The position numbers and the translations under genes are program-made. A DNA stretch of 64,000 bases, from the NCBI RefSeq assembly GCF_004346195.1, contig NZ_SMAK01000012.1, positions 1 to 64,000 on the forward strand. The letters are read 5' to 3'. The stretch is from Tepidamorphus gemmatus. Its GTDB lineage: Bacteria; Pseudomonadota; Alphaproteobacteria; Rhizobiales; Tepidamorphaceae. Positions within the stretch are counted from its first letter, which is position 1. The number at the start of each line of letters is the position of its first letter. The notes beneath the pieces were generated by a model. The model saw only the letters and a list, made by a program, of their open reading frames with translations, did not search any database and was not told the origin of the DNA. Below are positions 10,549 to 20,704 of this stretch, in pieces.

Positions 10549-10574
10549 ACCAGGCGCATCGTGCGCCGGCCGGC

Positions 10575-11042
10575 ATGCGCGTCGAGATCCTCGCGGTCGG
10601 ACGGCTGAAGGCGGGCGCCCCGGAACGGGAGCTGGTGGCGCGCTATCTCGACCGCGCCGCAGCGGCCGGTCGCGTGGTCGGGCTCACCGGGTTCGAGGTC
10701 GCCGAAGTGGGCGAGGGGCGGGACGTGGCCGCCGAAAGCCGGGCGCTTCTCGCCCGTCTTCCGGCCGGGGCGCGACGGATCGTGCTCGACGAGCGCGGCC
10801 GGGCGCTGTCCAGCCGCGAACTGGCCCGCCGCATCGCTGGCTGGCGCGATGAGGGGGCCTCGGCGGCGGCGTTTCTGATCGGCGGTGCCGACGGTCACGA
10901 CGTCTCGGTCCGGACGGGCGCCGATCTGGTGCTGTCGCTTGGCCCGATGACATGGCCGCATCAGCTCGTGCGCGCGCTGATCGCCGAACAGCTTTACCGT
11001 GCCGTGACGATCCTCGGCGGCCATCCCTATCATCGCGATTAG
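10575..11042 (+). CDS. rlmH: 23S rRNA pseudouridine-1915 N3-methyltransferase
   Basis: A 155-residue SPOUT methyltransferase (RlmH) that methylates pseudouridine 1915 in helix 69 of assembled 70S ribosomes. LIGGADGHD and the trefoil-knot C-terminus LSLGPMTWPHQLVR with GGHPYHR are diagnostic. Length is the usual one. The ATG at 10575 begins MRVEILAVGRLK, the expected N-terminus, so the longer open frame starting at 10509 was trimmed. It follows rsfS closely. Confidence 0.97.
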   Translation: MRVEILAVGRLKAGAPERELVARYLDRAAAAGRVVGLTGFEVAEVGEGRDVAAESRALLARLPAGARRIVLDERGRALSSRELARRIAGWRDEGASAAAFLIGGADGHDVSVRTGADLVLSLGPMTWPHQLVRALIAEQLYRAVTILGGHPYHRD

Positions 11043-11206
11043 ATTGAGCAGTTCATTGGTCCGCGGCCGCGACGATCCGCTCCGAAACCCCGTTTCGTGC
11101 CGCATCCTGGCGGGGGACCGGTTCCGACATCTCCGTGACGGCTCCAGGGATCATCTCGCTGTTGCCGCAATCCTACGGTTATCGGTGCGTTAAACCGGAG
11201 CCTGCT

Positions 11207-12550
11207 ATGCATCCGTCCATGCTGACCACTCTCCATCACGGCGGGTTCCGGACCCTCGCAGCGGCGCTGGTCGCAATCCTCGCGCTGGTCGCGTCTGCGG
11301 CCGGTGAAGACACGCCTGCGGCCGACTCGGCGGGTGCGGCGGCACCGGCGGCCGGACCCGAAGCCGCGCGCGAAGAGACGGAGCGGGCGCTTGCGACGCT
11401 GCGCGAGGACCTCGAGCGGCAGCGTGAGGTGGAGGCGCGCATTGCCGGCGAGGTGGCGGCGCTGGAGGCCGATCGGGCCGCGCTGAATGCCGAACTGCTT
11501 GCGACGGCCGGACGGATCGGCGAGCTGGAGACCGTTCTCGGCCACGTCGAGAATCGGATCACGGCGCTGGTCGAGCGCGAGAATGACCTGAAGTCCTCGC
11601 TGCGCAGCCGATCCGGAGTCCTTGCCGAACTGATCGCCGCCCTGCAGCGCATGGGCCGGCGGCCGCCGCCGGCGGTGCTGATCAGCCCGGGCGATGCCTT
11701 GGAGACGGTGCGCACCGCCATGCTGCTTGGTGCCGTTCTGCCCGGTCTGAGGTTGGAAACCGAAGCCCTGGCCACCGATCTTGCCGAGCTTACCCGGCTG
11801 AAGCGCGAGATCGACGGCGAGAGAGCCAGGCTTTTGGCACAGACGCGGGCACTCGGCGAACAGCGCACGCGGATTGCGCTGCTGATCGAGGCCAAGCGGC
11901 TGGTGGCGGCGTCGAGTGCCGAGGAGCTCGCAAGCGTGCGCCGGCGCGCCGAGGAGCTCGCAGCCAGGGCGCAGGACATGGAGGAACTGATCGCCTCGCT
12001 CGACCGGGAGATCGCGGTGGCTGAACGCGTGGCGGCCGCTTCGGCAACGAGGTCGCCCCAGGAAGCGCTCGGCGCGCTGCGCGATCCGGCCCGCCTCGAA
12101 CCTGCCATGCCGTTCGCCGACACCAAGGGGCTGTTGCCGATGCCGGCGGCCGGCGCTGTCGTGCGCGAATTCGGCGCGCCGGACGAATTCGGGACGGCCT
12201 CGCGCGGGATCACGATCGCAACGCGCGCAAACGCCCAGGTCATCGCCCCGGCCGACGGCTGGGTCGTCTACGCCGGGCCGTTCCGATCCTATGGGGAACT
12301 CTTGATACTGAATGTCGGCGACGGGTATCATGTCCTACTCGCCGGCATGGACGCAATTGCCGTTGATCTCGGCCAGTTCGTTCTGGCCGGTGAACCGGTC
12401 GGGCAAATGGGCGGGGTGGTGCTGGCAAGTGCCGCGAACGTGACTGTCGGCCGCAGCCAGCCCCTCCTATATGTGGAATTCCGGCAGGATGGTCAGTCCA
12501 TCGATCCGGGCCCGTGGTGGGCAAGCGGCCGCAATGGAGCAGGCGGATAA
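11207..12550 (+). CDS. envC: EnvC-like murein hydrolase activator
   Basis: A 447-residue periplasmic factor that activates amidases at the septum. A signal peptide (TLAAALVAILALVASAAG) is followed by long alpha-helical coiled coils (about residues 45-280) rich in Glu, Arg, Leu and Ala. The C-terminal LytM domain has APADGWVVYAGPF and LNVGDGYHVLLAGM; it lacks the full zinc-ligand set, as expected for an EnvC-type activator rather than a peptidase. The ATG at 11207 has GGAG 6 bases upstream. Its stop overlaps the ctpA start (TAATG). The envC-ctpA-yibQ-like order points to cell separation and peptidoglycan maintenance. Confidence 0.93.
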   Translation: MHPSMLTTLHHGGFRTLAAALVAILALVASAAGEDTPAADSAGAAAPAAGPEAAREETERALATLREDLERQREVEARIAGEVAALEADRAALNAELLATAGRIGELETVLGHVENRITALVERENDLKSSLRSRSGVLAELIAALQRMGRRPPPAVLISPGDALETVRTAMLLGAVLPGLRLETEALATDLAELTRLKREIDGERARLLAQTRALGEQRTRIALLIEAKRLVAASSAEELASVRRRAEELAARAQDMEELIASLDREIAVAERVAAASATRSPQEALGALRDPARLEPAMPFADTKGLLPMPAAGAVVREFGAPDEFGTASRGITIATRANAQVIAPADGWVVYAGPFRSYGELLILNVGDGYHVLLAGMDAIAVDLGQFVLAGEPVGQMGGVVLASAANVTVGRSQPLLYVEFRQDGQSIDPGPWWASGRNGAGG

Positions 12551-13872
12551 TGCGCAGGACGTCAATTCTCCTCCTTGGAATGTTGCTGGGCGGGGCGGCT
12601 GGCTTTGTCGTTTCGCAGCCGGCACTGATCACCGGTGATGCGATCGCTGCGGGCAAGAGCGACACCTACCGCCAGCTTAATCTGTTCGGCGACGTCTTCG
12701 AGCGGGTGAAGTCCGACTATGTGGAGGAGCCCGACGACGCGGCCCTGGTCGAGTCGGCCATCAATGGCATGCTGACCTCGCTCGATCCGCATTCGAGCTA
12801 TCTGTCGCCGAAGGACTACCGCGACATGCAGGTCCAGACGCGCGGCGAGTTCGGTGGCCTCGGCATCGAGGTCACGATGGAGGACGGACTGGTCAAGGTC
12901 GTCACGCCGATCGACGACACGCCCGCCGCCCGCGCCGGCATCCTGCCCGGAGACCTGATCACCCATCTCGACGGCGAGCCGGTGAAGGGGCTGACACTGG
13001 CCGAGGCCGTCGAGAAGATGCGCGGACGGGTGAATACCCCGATCGAGCTGACCATTCAGCGCGGCGAAGGCGAGCCGCTGAAGATCACGGTCGTGCGTGA
13101 CATCATCCAGATCCGTGCCGTCCGCTTCAACAGCGAGGATGATGTCGGCTACATCCGCATCACACAGTTCAACGAGCAGACCTTCGAGAACCTGAAGCTC
13201 GCCATCGAGAAGCTGGAGCAGGAAATTCCCGCCGACCGGCTGAAGGGCTTCATCATCGACCTGCGGAACAATCCGGGCGGGCTCCTCGATCAGGCGATCG
13301 CCGTGTCCGACACATTCCTGGATCGCGGCGAGATCGTCTCGACGCGTGGGCGCAATCTCGACGAATCGCAGCGCTACAATGCCCGATCCGGCGATCTGAC
13401 CAAGGGCAAGCCGGTCATCGTCCTGATCAATGGCGGTTCGGCGTCGGCATCGGAAATCGTCGCCGGCGCCCTGCAGGACCATCGCCGTGCGACCATCGTC
13501 GGAACCCGTTCCTTCGGCAAGGGGTCGGTGCAGACCATCATCCCGCTGGGGTCGAACGGCGCCCTGCGCCTGACGACGGCCCGCTACTACACGCCGTCCG
13601 GCCGTTCCATCCAGGCGACCGGCATCGAACCGGACATCGTGGTCGAACAGGACGTTCCCGAGGAACTGCGCGGGCAGACCACATCACGGGGCGAAGCCTC
13701 GCTGCGCGGGCACCTCGAATCGCAGGATGGCGAGGAGCAGGGCGGATCGTCCGCGTACATTCCCCCGGACAAGGCCGACGACAAGCAGCTCAACTATGCG
13801 CTTGACCTGCTGCGCGGGGTCCAGGTGCACAGCTCGTTCCCGCCCGATCCCAACGCGAGCGTGCCGAACTGA
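12550..13872 (+). CDS. ctpA: Carboxy-terminal processing protease (S41)
   Basis: A 440-residue periplasmic serine protease. After a signal peptide (MRRTSILLLGMLLGGAAG) come a helical region, a PDZ domain (about 100-185, with FGGLGIEV and ARAGILPGD) and the S41 core. The catalytic dyad is visible as Ser299 in NGGSASASEIVAG and Lys324 in RSFGKGSVQ, 25 residues apart as in other CtpA/CtpB proteins. The acidic C-terminal tail ends NYALDLLRGVQ with a short extension. It is translationally coupled to envC; CtpA homologues trim periplasmic proteins including peptidoglycan hydrolases, which fits the neighbour. Confidence 0.96.
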   Translation: MRRTSILLLGMLLGGAAGFVVSQPALITGDAIAAGKSDTYRQLNLFGDVFERVKSDYVEEPDDAALVESAINGMLTSLDPHSSYLSPKDYRDMQVQTRGEFGGLGIEVTMEDGLVKVVTPIDDTPAARAGILPGDLITHLDGEPVKGLTLAEAVEKMRGRVNTPIELTIQRGEGEPLKITVVRDIIQIRAVRFNSEDDVGYIRITQFNEQTFENLKLAIEKLEQEIPADRLKGFIIDLRNNPGGLLDQAIAVSDTFLDRGEIVSTRGRNLDESQRYNARSGDLTKGKPVIVLINGGSASASEIVAGALQDHRRATIVGTRSFGKGSVQTIIPLGSNGALRLTTARYYTPSGRSIQATGIEPDIVVEQDVPEELRGQTTSRGEASLRGHLESQDGEEQGGSSAYIPPDKADDKQLNYALDLLRGVQVHSSFPPDPNASVPN

Positions 13873-13944
13873 GGCACCGGCCGAACGCCGCGGGAGTCCC
13901 GCCCGGGCCGGCGGACATTGCGCGGCGGACTGATTGGACCGACC

Positions 13945-15075
13945 ATGGCGGCACTGGGCGGCGACGGATCAACGGGCGGCGGACGCCTGGCCAGGACCTT
14001 GCGGGGCTTGAGCGTTCGCAAGGTCGTCCTGCTTCTGGCGGCCACGGCAGCCGTGCTGCTGGCCGGCCGACTTCTGCTGTTCGACGATCCGCTTGGCGGC
14101 GAACCGGTGGCGGTGGTGCAGCTCGACAGCCTGCCGGCCTCGCGGGCCAATACCGGCGAGACGACCGGCATGCGCGCGACGCTCGAGTCCGAACAGCCCG
14201 AAAGCCTGCCGGACGACCAGGCGCTGCCACCTGCCGACATCGTGATCGGCGATCCGCTGACACCGTCAGCGGCAACCGGTGGCGGCGAAATCGGCCTGGT
14301 CGAGATGAGCCGCCACGGCCCGATCCCGGCGATCGCCCCGGACGGACGCCGGCCCTTCGATGCCTATGCGCGTCCGCTCGGAGCTGTTCCACCGACCGGA
14401 CCCCGCATCGCCATCGTGCTTGGCGGGCTGGGGCTCTCGACGCTGACCACCGAGACGGCGATCGACCGGCTTCCCGCCGAGATCACGCTGGCCTTTGCGC
14501 CCTACGGGGACGAGCTGGAGCGCTTGAGCGCGCGCGCCCGCCAGGCTGGCCACGAACTGCTGCTGCACGTTCCGCTGGAGCCCTACGACTACCCCGACAG
14601 CGATCCCGGGCCGCACACGCTGCTGACCGGGCTCGACCCGGAACAGAATCGCGACCGTCTGCACTGGCTGATGAGCCGGTTCTCCGGCTATGCCGGGGTC
14701 CTGAACTACATGGGCGCCCGCTTCACCGCGAGCGAGGACGCCTTGCGGCCGTTTCTCGGCGAGCTCCGAGACCGTGGACTCGTCTATATCGACGACGGAA
14801 CGTCGCCACGCAGCGCGGTGCCGAAGGTTGCCCGCGAGATCGGGCTGTCGGTGGCGGTGGCGACGCGGGTGGTGGACGCGGTGCCGACGCGCGCGGCCAT
14901 CGACGAGGCGCTGCGCCAGCTCGAGGACAGCGCACGCGAAACCGGTTCTGCGCTCGGCATCGGCTCGGCGCTGCCGGTGAGCATCGAGGCGATCCGCGAA
15001 TGGGCCCGCGGCCTCGAGGCGCGCGGAGTGACCCTCGTGCCGGCGAGTGCGCTGGTCGGCGGCGGGGCGATCTGA
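13945..15075 (+). CDS. Divergent polysaccharide deacetylase (YibQ-like)
   Basis: A 376-residue protein with one N-terminal membrane segment (KVVLLLAATAAVLLAGRLLLF) and a periplasmic NodB-like fold of the divergent polysaccharide deacetylase family (DUF610). The domain starts near RIAIVLGGLGLS and contains LLLHVPLEPYDYPDSDPGPH, YAGVLNYMGARFTA and GLVYIDDGTSPRSAVP. The family lacks several classical deacetylase ligands, so activity is uncertain. Its position after envC and ctpA is conserved across proteobacteria and suggests an envelope or septal role. A TTG at 13918 would add nine residues; the ATG at 13945 is preferred. Confidence 0.9.
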   Translation: MAALGGDGSTGGGRLARTLRGLSVRKVVLLLAATAAVLLAGRLLLFDDPLGGEPVAVVQLDSLPASRANTGETTGMRATLESEQPESLPDDQALPPADIVIGDPLTPSAATGGGEIGLVEMSRHGPIPAIAPDGRRPFDAYARPLGAVPPTGPRIAIVLGGLGLSTLTTETAIDRLPAEITLAFAPYGDELERLSARARQAGHELLLHVPLEPYDYPDSDPGPHTLLTGLDPEQNRDRLHWLMSRFSGYAGVLNYMGARFTASEDALRPFLGELRDRGLVYIDDGTSPRSAVPKVAREIGLSVAVATRVVDAVPTRAAIDEALRQLEDSARETGSALGIGSALPVSIEAIREWARGLEARGVTLVPASALVGGGAI

Positions 15076-15152
15076 ACCGCGTGCCCGGTTGACAGGCGGG
15101 GCGGCGGCGCGCCAACTCGCGGCGCGCAGACTTCGCAACGTCGGGAGCCGCC

Positions 15153-15668
15153 ATGGCCGCAGACATCGCCGATCTTCCCTACCGCCCCTGTGTGGGGGCG
15201 CTGGTCATCAACCGCGACGGTCTCGTGTTCATCGGCCATCGCGCCGACGGGCCAGAAGAGCCGGAAGGCCCCGGCACCTGGTGGCAGATGCCTCAAGGCG
15301 GAATCGACGAGGGCGAGGATCCGGCCACAGCCGTCTTTCGCGAGCTCTACGAGGAGACCAGCATCCGCTCGGTCAGCCTGATTGCCGAGAGCCGCGACTG
15401 GATCCGCTACGATCTGCCGCCGAACCTGATCGGCAAGGCCTGGAAAGGCCGCTATCGCGGCCAGGCCCAGAAGTGGTTCGCGCTGCGCTTCACCGGCGAG
15501 GACAGCGAGATCGACATCCTCCATCCCGGCGGCGGTCACCACAAGCCCGAGTTCAACGCCTGGAGATGGGCGCGCCCCGACGAACTGACCGCCCTCGTGG
15601 TGCCGTTCAAGCGCGCGGTCTACGCGCAGATCGTCCGGGAATTCGAGGGCATCATCGGCCGCAGCTGA
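15153..15668 (+). CDS. rppH: RNA pyrophosphohydrolase RppH
   Basis: A 171-residue Nudix hydrolase that removes pyrophosphate from 5' ends of RNA to trigger decay. The Nudix box runs from Gly49 to Ile71 ([20 protein letters not shown] then TSI) with a Ser where most Nudix proteins have Gly. [19 protein letters not shown] and the [12 protein letters not shown] segment are RppH hallmarks. It follows the yibQ-like gene by 77 bases. Confidence 0.95.
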   Translation: MAADIADLPYRPCVGALVINRDGLVFIGHRADGPEEPEGPGTWWQMPQGGIDEGEDPATAVFRELYEETSIRSVSLIAESRDWIRYDLPPNLIGKAWKGRYRGQAQKWFALRFTGEDSEIDILHPGGGHHKPEFNAWRWARPDELTALVVPFKRAVYAQIVREFEGIIGRS

Positions 15669-15726
15669 GAGATTGGCGGCCGATCGTTACCATTGTCCAG
15701 TCAGCTGCGCATGAGGGAGCGATCGC

Positions 15727-16119
15727 ATGTCCACCGTCCCACTTCTCTCCGACGAAGACCTCAGTCCGGCCGCCAGGGCGGTGTTCGACGACATCCGCAA
15801 GACCCGCAACACGGACTTCGTCAACAATTTCTGGCGGGCGCTGGCGAACGACCCGGTGTTGCTGAAGCGAACCTGGGACAGCGTCAAGGAGGTGATGGCG
15901 CCGGGCGCGCTCGATCCGCTGGTCAAGGAACTGATCTATGTCGCGGTCTCGGCGACCAACAACTGCGAATACTGCATCCGCTCCCACACCGCTTCCGCCC
16001 GCGCCAAGGGCATGACCGACGCCATGCTGATGGAGCTGCTCGCGGTGGTCGGGATGGCCAACGAGACCAATCGGCTGGCGAACGGCCTGCAGGTGCCGGT
16101 GGACGAGGCGTTCCGGTAG
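15727..16119 (+). CDS. AhpD-like carboxymuconolactone decarboxylase-family protein
   Basis: A 130-residue all-helical protein of the CMD/AhpD superfamily. The redox motif CxxCxxxH is intact: Cys80, Cys83 and His87 in NNCEYCIRSHTASA, arguing for a peroxidase-type thiol function rather than a decarboxylase. There is no signal peptide. It stands alone between rppH and zapE with its own GGGAG-type ribosome site before the ATG at 15727. The physiological partner is unknown. Confidence 0.88.
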   Translation: MSTVPLLSDEDLSPAARAVFDDIRKTRNTDFVNNFWRALANDPVLLKRTWDSVKEVMAPGALDPLVKELIYVAVSATNNCEYCIRSHTASARAKGMTDAMLMELLAVVGMANETNRLANGLQVPVDEAFR

Positions 16120-16234
16120 CCGGATGGCGGGCACTGGCATTCCGCCGCGCCGCCACGCCGCCGCGCCTTGCGGTGTGCCGGCAGCCGCTGGTATTGAAGG
16201 TTCCCCGACCCCTGCGCGCAGTTTCCGGCACCGG

Positions 16235-17401
16235 ATGAGCCAGACTCCCAGCGAGCGCTACGCCGCTCTCGTGGCCCGCGGCGAGATCGCCTTCGATGCG
16301 GCGCAGGAGGCGCTGGCGGAGCGGCTGAGCCGGCTTGCGATCGAGCTGGAGAACCGGCGGCTCGCGCACAAGACCTCGCATCTCGGCTGGCTGTTCGCGC
16401 GCCGCCACCACGCCACCCCCGTCCGGGGACTGTACATCTATGGCGAGGTCGGCCGCGGCAAGACCATGCTGGTCGACATGTTCTTCGAGGCCGTCAGCGT
16501 CCGGCGCAAGCGTCGCGCCCATTTCGCCGACTTCATGGCCGATGTTCACGAGCGCGTGCACCGGACGCGCCAGCGCATCGCCGCAGGCGCGCTCAAGGGC
16601 GACGATCCGATCCCGCCGGTCGCCGCCGAGATCGCCGACGAAACCCGGCTGCTCTGTCTCGACGAATTCCATGTCGACGACATCACCGATGCCATGATCC
16701 TCGGGCGGCTGTTCACGCGCCTGTTCGACCGCGGGCTGGTGTTGGTGACGACGTCGAACACGGCGCCCGACGATCTTTATGCCGGTGGCCTCAACCGGGC
16801 GCTGTTCCTGCCTTTCGTGGCCCTGCTCAAGGAACGCACCGCCGTCGTCTGTCTCGATGCCCGGACCGACTACCGGCTCGGCCGTCTGGCCGGTGGCGAG
16901 GTCTATTTCACGCCGGCGGATGCGGCGGCGCGGGCCGCGATGGACCGGGCCTGGGCGGCGGTGACCGACGCGCGGCCCGGCAGCCCGATGGAGCTCGAGG
17001 TGAAGGGTCGGAAGGTTGCGGTGCCGCTGGCGGTGCGCGGCGCGGCGAGGTTCTCCTTCGCCGACCTGTGCCGGCAGCCGCTCGGATCCAGCGACTACCT
17101 GAAGATCGCCCGAACGTTCCGGACCGTGTTCATCGACGGCGTTCCGATGATGGGCCCGGCCGACCGCAACGCGGCGCGGCGCTTCGTGCTGCTGATCGAC
17201 GCCCTCTACGACCAGCGCGTCAAGCTGGTCATGTCGGCGGATGCCGAGCCGGATGCGCTCAATACCTCAGGCGACGCGGCGGTCGAGTTCCGGCGGACGG
17301 CCTCGCGCCTCTACGAGATGCGCTCGCAGGACTACCTGGCCGCGCCGCACGGCGCGCAGGGGCCGGAATCGGTGGCACCCGCCGAGGTCTCTGTGCTCTA
17401 G
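16235..17401 (+). CDS. zapE: Cell division ATPase ZapE (AFG1-like)
   Basis: A 388-residue AAA-type ATPase of the AFG1/ZapE family. Walker A is GEVGRGKT (residues 70-77), and Walker B is RLLCLDEFHVDDITDA with the family-typical histidine after DEF. LVTTSNTAPDDLYAGGLNRALFLPF is the sensor region. ZapE acts on the Z-ring in E. coli, and mitochondrial AFG1 is involved in protein quality control. The ATG at 16235 opens MSQTPSERYAALV, the normal N-terminus. It sits directly upstream of mdh, an arrangement frequent in alphaproteobacteria. Confidence 0.94.
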   Translation: MSQTPSERYAALVARGEIAFDAAQEALAERLSRLAIELENRRLAHKTSHLGWLFARRHHATPVRGLYIYGEVGRGKTMLVDMFFEAVSVRRKRRAHFADFMADVHERVHRTRQRIAAGALKGDDPIPPVAAEIADETRLLCLDEFHVDDITDAMILGRLFTRLFDRGLVLVTTSNTAPDDLYAGGLNRALFLPFVALLKERTAVVCLDARTDYRLGRLAGGEVYFTPADAAARAAMDRAWAAVTDARPGSPMELEVKGRKVAVPLAVRGAARFSFADLCRQPLGSSDYLKIARTFRTVFIDGVPMMGPADRNAARRFVLLIDALYDQRVKLVMSADAEPDALNTSGDAAVEFRRTASRLYEMRSQDYLAAPHGAQGPESVAPAEVSVL

Positions 17402-17415
17402 GACGATCGCATTAC

Positions 17416-18472
<1,057 letters not shown>

Positions 18473-18485
18473 ACCGGGCGCGCCG

Positions 18486-19685
18486 ATGAACATCCACGAA
18501 TACCAGGCCAAGGCCATCCTCAAGGCCTACGGGGCGCCGGTCGCCGCCGGGGTCGCGATCTTTTCGCCCGAGGAGGCGGAACAGGCTGCCAGGCAGCTCG
18601 GCGGGCCGCTGTGGGTCGTCAAGTCGCAGATCCATGCCGGCGGCCGCGGGAAGGGCCGCTTCAAGGAGCTGGGACCCGACGCTAAGGGTGGCGTCCGGCT
18701 TGCGAAGAGCGTCGAGGAGGTCGTCGCCAATGCCCGCGAGATGCTCGGCAGGACGCTGGTGACCAAGCAGACCGGTCCTGCCGGCAAGCAGGTCAACCGC
18801 CTCTACATCGAGGACGGCGCCGACATCGCCCGCGAGCTCTATCTGTCGCTTCTCGTCGACCGCACCGTCGGCCGCGTCGCCTTCGTGGTCTCCACCGAGG
18901 GCGGCATGGACATCGAGCAGGTCGCGCACGACACGCCGGAGAAGATCGTCACCCTGGCGATCGACCCGTGCACGGGGGTCACGGCGGCCGACGCGGCGAA
19001 GATCGCCGATGCCCTGAAGCTCGAGGAGCCGGCGCGCGGCGAGATGACGAAGCTCGCCGACATCCTCTACCGGGCCTTCACCGAGAAGGACATGAGCCTG
19101 CTCGAGGTGAATCCGCTGATCGTGATGAAGGACGGTCACCTGCGCGTCCTCGATGCCAAGGTCTCGTTCGACAACAATGCGCTGTTCCGTCATCCCGACA
19201 TCGTCGCGCTGCGCGACAAGACGGAAGAGGACGAGAAGGAGATCGAGGCGTCGAAGTACGACCTCGCCTATGTGGCGCTCGACGGCAACATCGGCTGCAT
19301 GGTCAACGGCGCGGGTCTTGCCATGGCGACCATGGACATCATCAAGCTCTATGGCGCGGAGCCCGCGAATTTCCTCGACGTCGGCGGCGGCGCGTCGAAG
19401 GAGAAGGTGACGGCGGCATTCAAGATCATCACCGCCGATCCGAACGTGAAGGGCATTCTGGTCAACATCTTCGGCGGCATCATGCGCTGCGACACGATCG
19501 CCGAAGGCGTCGTCGCCGCCGTGAAGGAGGTCGGTCTGAAGGTGCCGCTGGTGGTGCGGCTCGAGGGTACCAAGGTCGAGGAGGGCAAGCGAATCCTCAA
19601 CGAAAGCGGCCTCGACGTGGTGGCGGCCAACGATCTCGACGATGCCGCTCAGAAGATCGTCAATGCCGTGAAGGGGGCTCGCTGA
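18486..19685 (+). CDS. sucC: Succinyl-CoA synthetase beta subunit
   Basis: A 399-residue ATP-grasp subunit of succinate-CoA ligase. MNIHEYQAK at the N-terminus, the [16 protein letters not shown] nucleotide loop, [11 protein letters not shown] and the GDVGG-like [12 protein letters not shown] region are all present. [17 protein letters not shown] belongs to the C-terminal ligase domain at the subunit interface. Its stop codon overlaps the sucD start by one base (TGATG), as expected for an obligate heteromer. Confidence 0.98.
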   Translation: MNIHEYQAKAILKAYGAPVAAGVAIFSPEEAEQAARQLGGPLWVVKSQIHAGGRGKGRFKELGPDAKGGVRLAKSVEEVVANAREMLGRTLVTKQTGPAGKQVNRLYIEDGADIARELYLSLLVDRTVGRVAFVVSTEGGMDIEQVAHDTPEKIVTLAIDPCTGVTAADAAKIADALKLEEPARGEMTKLADILYRAFTEKDMSLLEVNPLIVMKDGHLRVLDAKVSFDNNALFRHPDIVALRDKTEEDEKEIEASKYDLAYVALDGNIGCMVNGAGLAMATMDIIKLYGAEPANFLDVGGGASKEKVTAAFKIITADPNVKGILVNIFGGIMRCDTIAEGVVAAVKEVGLKVPLVVRLEGTKVEEGKRILNESGLDVVAANDLDDAAQKIVNAVKGAR

Positions 19686-20596
19686 TGTCGATCCTGGTCG
19701 ATCGCAACACCAAGGTCATCGTGCAGGGTCTCACCGGCAAGACGGGCACCTTCCATACCGAGCAGGCACTCGCCTATCACGGCACCCAGATGGTGGCCGG
19801 CGTCCATCCCGCGAAGGGCGGCGAGATGTGGACCGGTCACGTCAACGGCAGCGAGCGGCAGCTGCCGATCTATTCGACCGTTGCCGAGGCGAAGGAGCGG
19901 ACCGGGGCGAACGCCACGGTGATCTACGTGCCGCCGGCCGGGGCGGCTGCGGCCATCGAGGAGGCGATCGACGCGGAGATTCCGCTGATCGTCTGTATCA
20001 CCGAGGGGATACCGGTGATGGACATGGTCCGGGCGAAGGCCAAGCTCGTCAAATCGAAGTCGCGTCTGATCGGACCGAACTGTCCTGGCGTGATGACCGC
20101 CGACGAATGCAAGATCGGCATCATGCCGGGTTCGATCTTCCGCAAGGGCTCGGTTGGTGTCGTGTCGCGGTCCGGCACACTCACCTACGAGGCGGTCTAC
20201 CAGACGACGATGGCCGGCCTCGGCCAGACCACGGCCGTCGGCATCGGCGGCGACCCGGTAAAGGGCACCGAGTTCATCGATGTCCTGGAGATGTTCCTGG
20301 CCGATGCGGCGACCCAGTCGATCATCATGATCGGGGAGATCGGCGGCTCGGCCGAGGAGGACGCCGCCCGGTTCATCCGCGACGAGGCGAAGAAGGGGCG
20401 CGCCAAGCCGATGGTCGGCTTCATTGCCGGGCGCACCGCACCGCCCGGCCGGACCATGGGCCACGCCGGCGCGGTGATTTCGGGCGGCAAGGGCGGTGCG
20501 GAGGACAAGATCGAGGCGATGAAGGCCGCCGGCATCCATGTCTCGGAGTCGCCGGCCCGTCTCGGCAAGACTCTCGCCGATGTGCTGAAGGGCTAA
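19685..20596 (+). CDS. sucD: Succinyl-CoA synthetase alpha subunit
   Basis: A 303-residue alpha subunit. It starts [19 protein letters not shown], with the CoA-binding Rossmann domain following. The phosphorylated active-site histidine is in [22 protein letters not shown] and [10 protein letters not shown] are further signatures. The start codon at 19685 shares a base with the sucC stop. It is followed by a 108-base gap holding a strong hairpin before sucA. Confidence 0.98.
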   Translation: MSILVDRNTKVIVQGLTGKTGTFHTEQALAYHGTQMVAGVHPAKGGEMWTGHVNGSERQLPIYSTVAEAKERTGANATVIYVPPAGAAAAIEEAIDAEIPLIVCITEGIPVMDMVRAKAKLVKSKSRLIGPNCPGVMTADECKIGIMPGSIFRKGSVGVVSRSGTLTYEAVYQTTMAGLGQTTAVGIGGDPVKGTEFIDVLEMFLADAATQSIIMIGEIGGSAEEDAARFIRDEAKKGRAKPMVGFIAGRTAPPGRTMGHAGAVISGGKGGAEDKIEAMKAAGIHVSESPARLGKTLADVLKG

Positions 20597-20641
20597 CTTT
20601 ATTGAAGGAAGGCCCGGGCTTATATGGCAGGGCAGCGTTGA

Positions 20642-20666
20642 ATCCGGCCGCGCGGTGCGGCCGGAT
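20642..20666 (+). promoter_or_regulatory. Perfect 10-bp hairpin between sucD and sucA
   Basis: ATCCGGCCGC (20642-20651) pairs without mismatch to GCGGCCGGAT (20657-20666) around a five-base loop. A smaller GGCCC/GGGCC hairpin follows at 20679-20692. There is no T-run, so it is more likely an mRNA processing or stability element that sets the sucCD/sucAB ratio than a full terminator. The role is inferred. Confidence 0.5.
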
Positions 20667-20704
20667 GCGAGGAGGAGAGGCCCTTTCGGGCCCGAATTGC
20701 GGTC

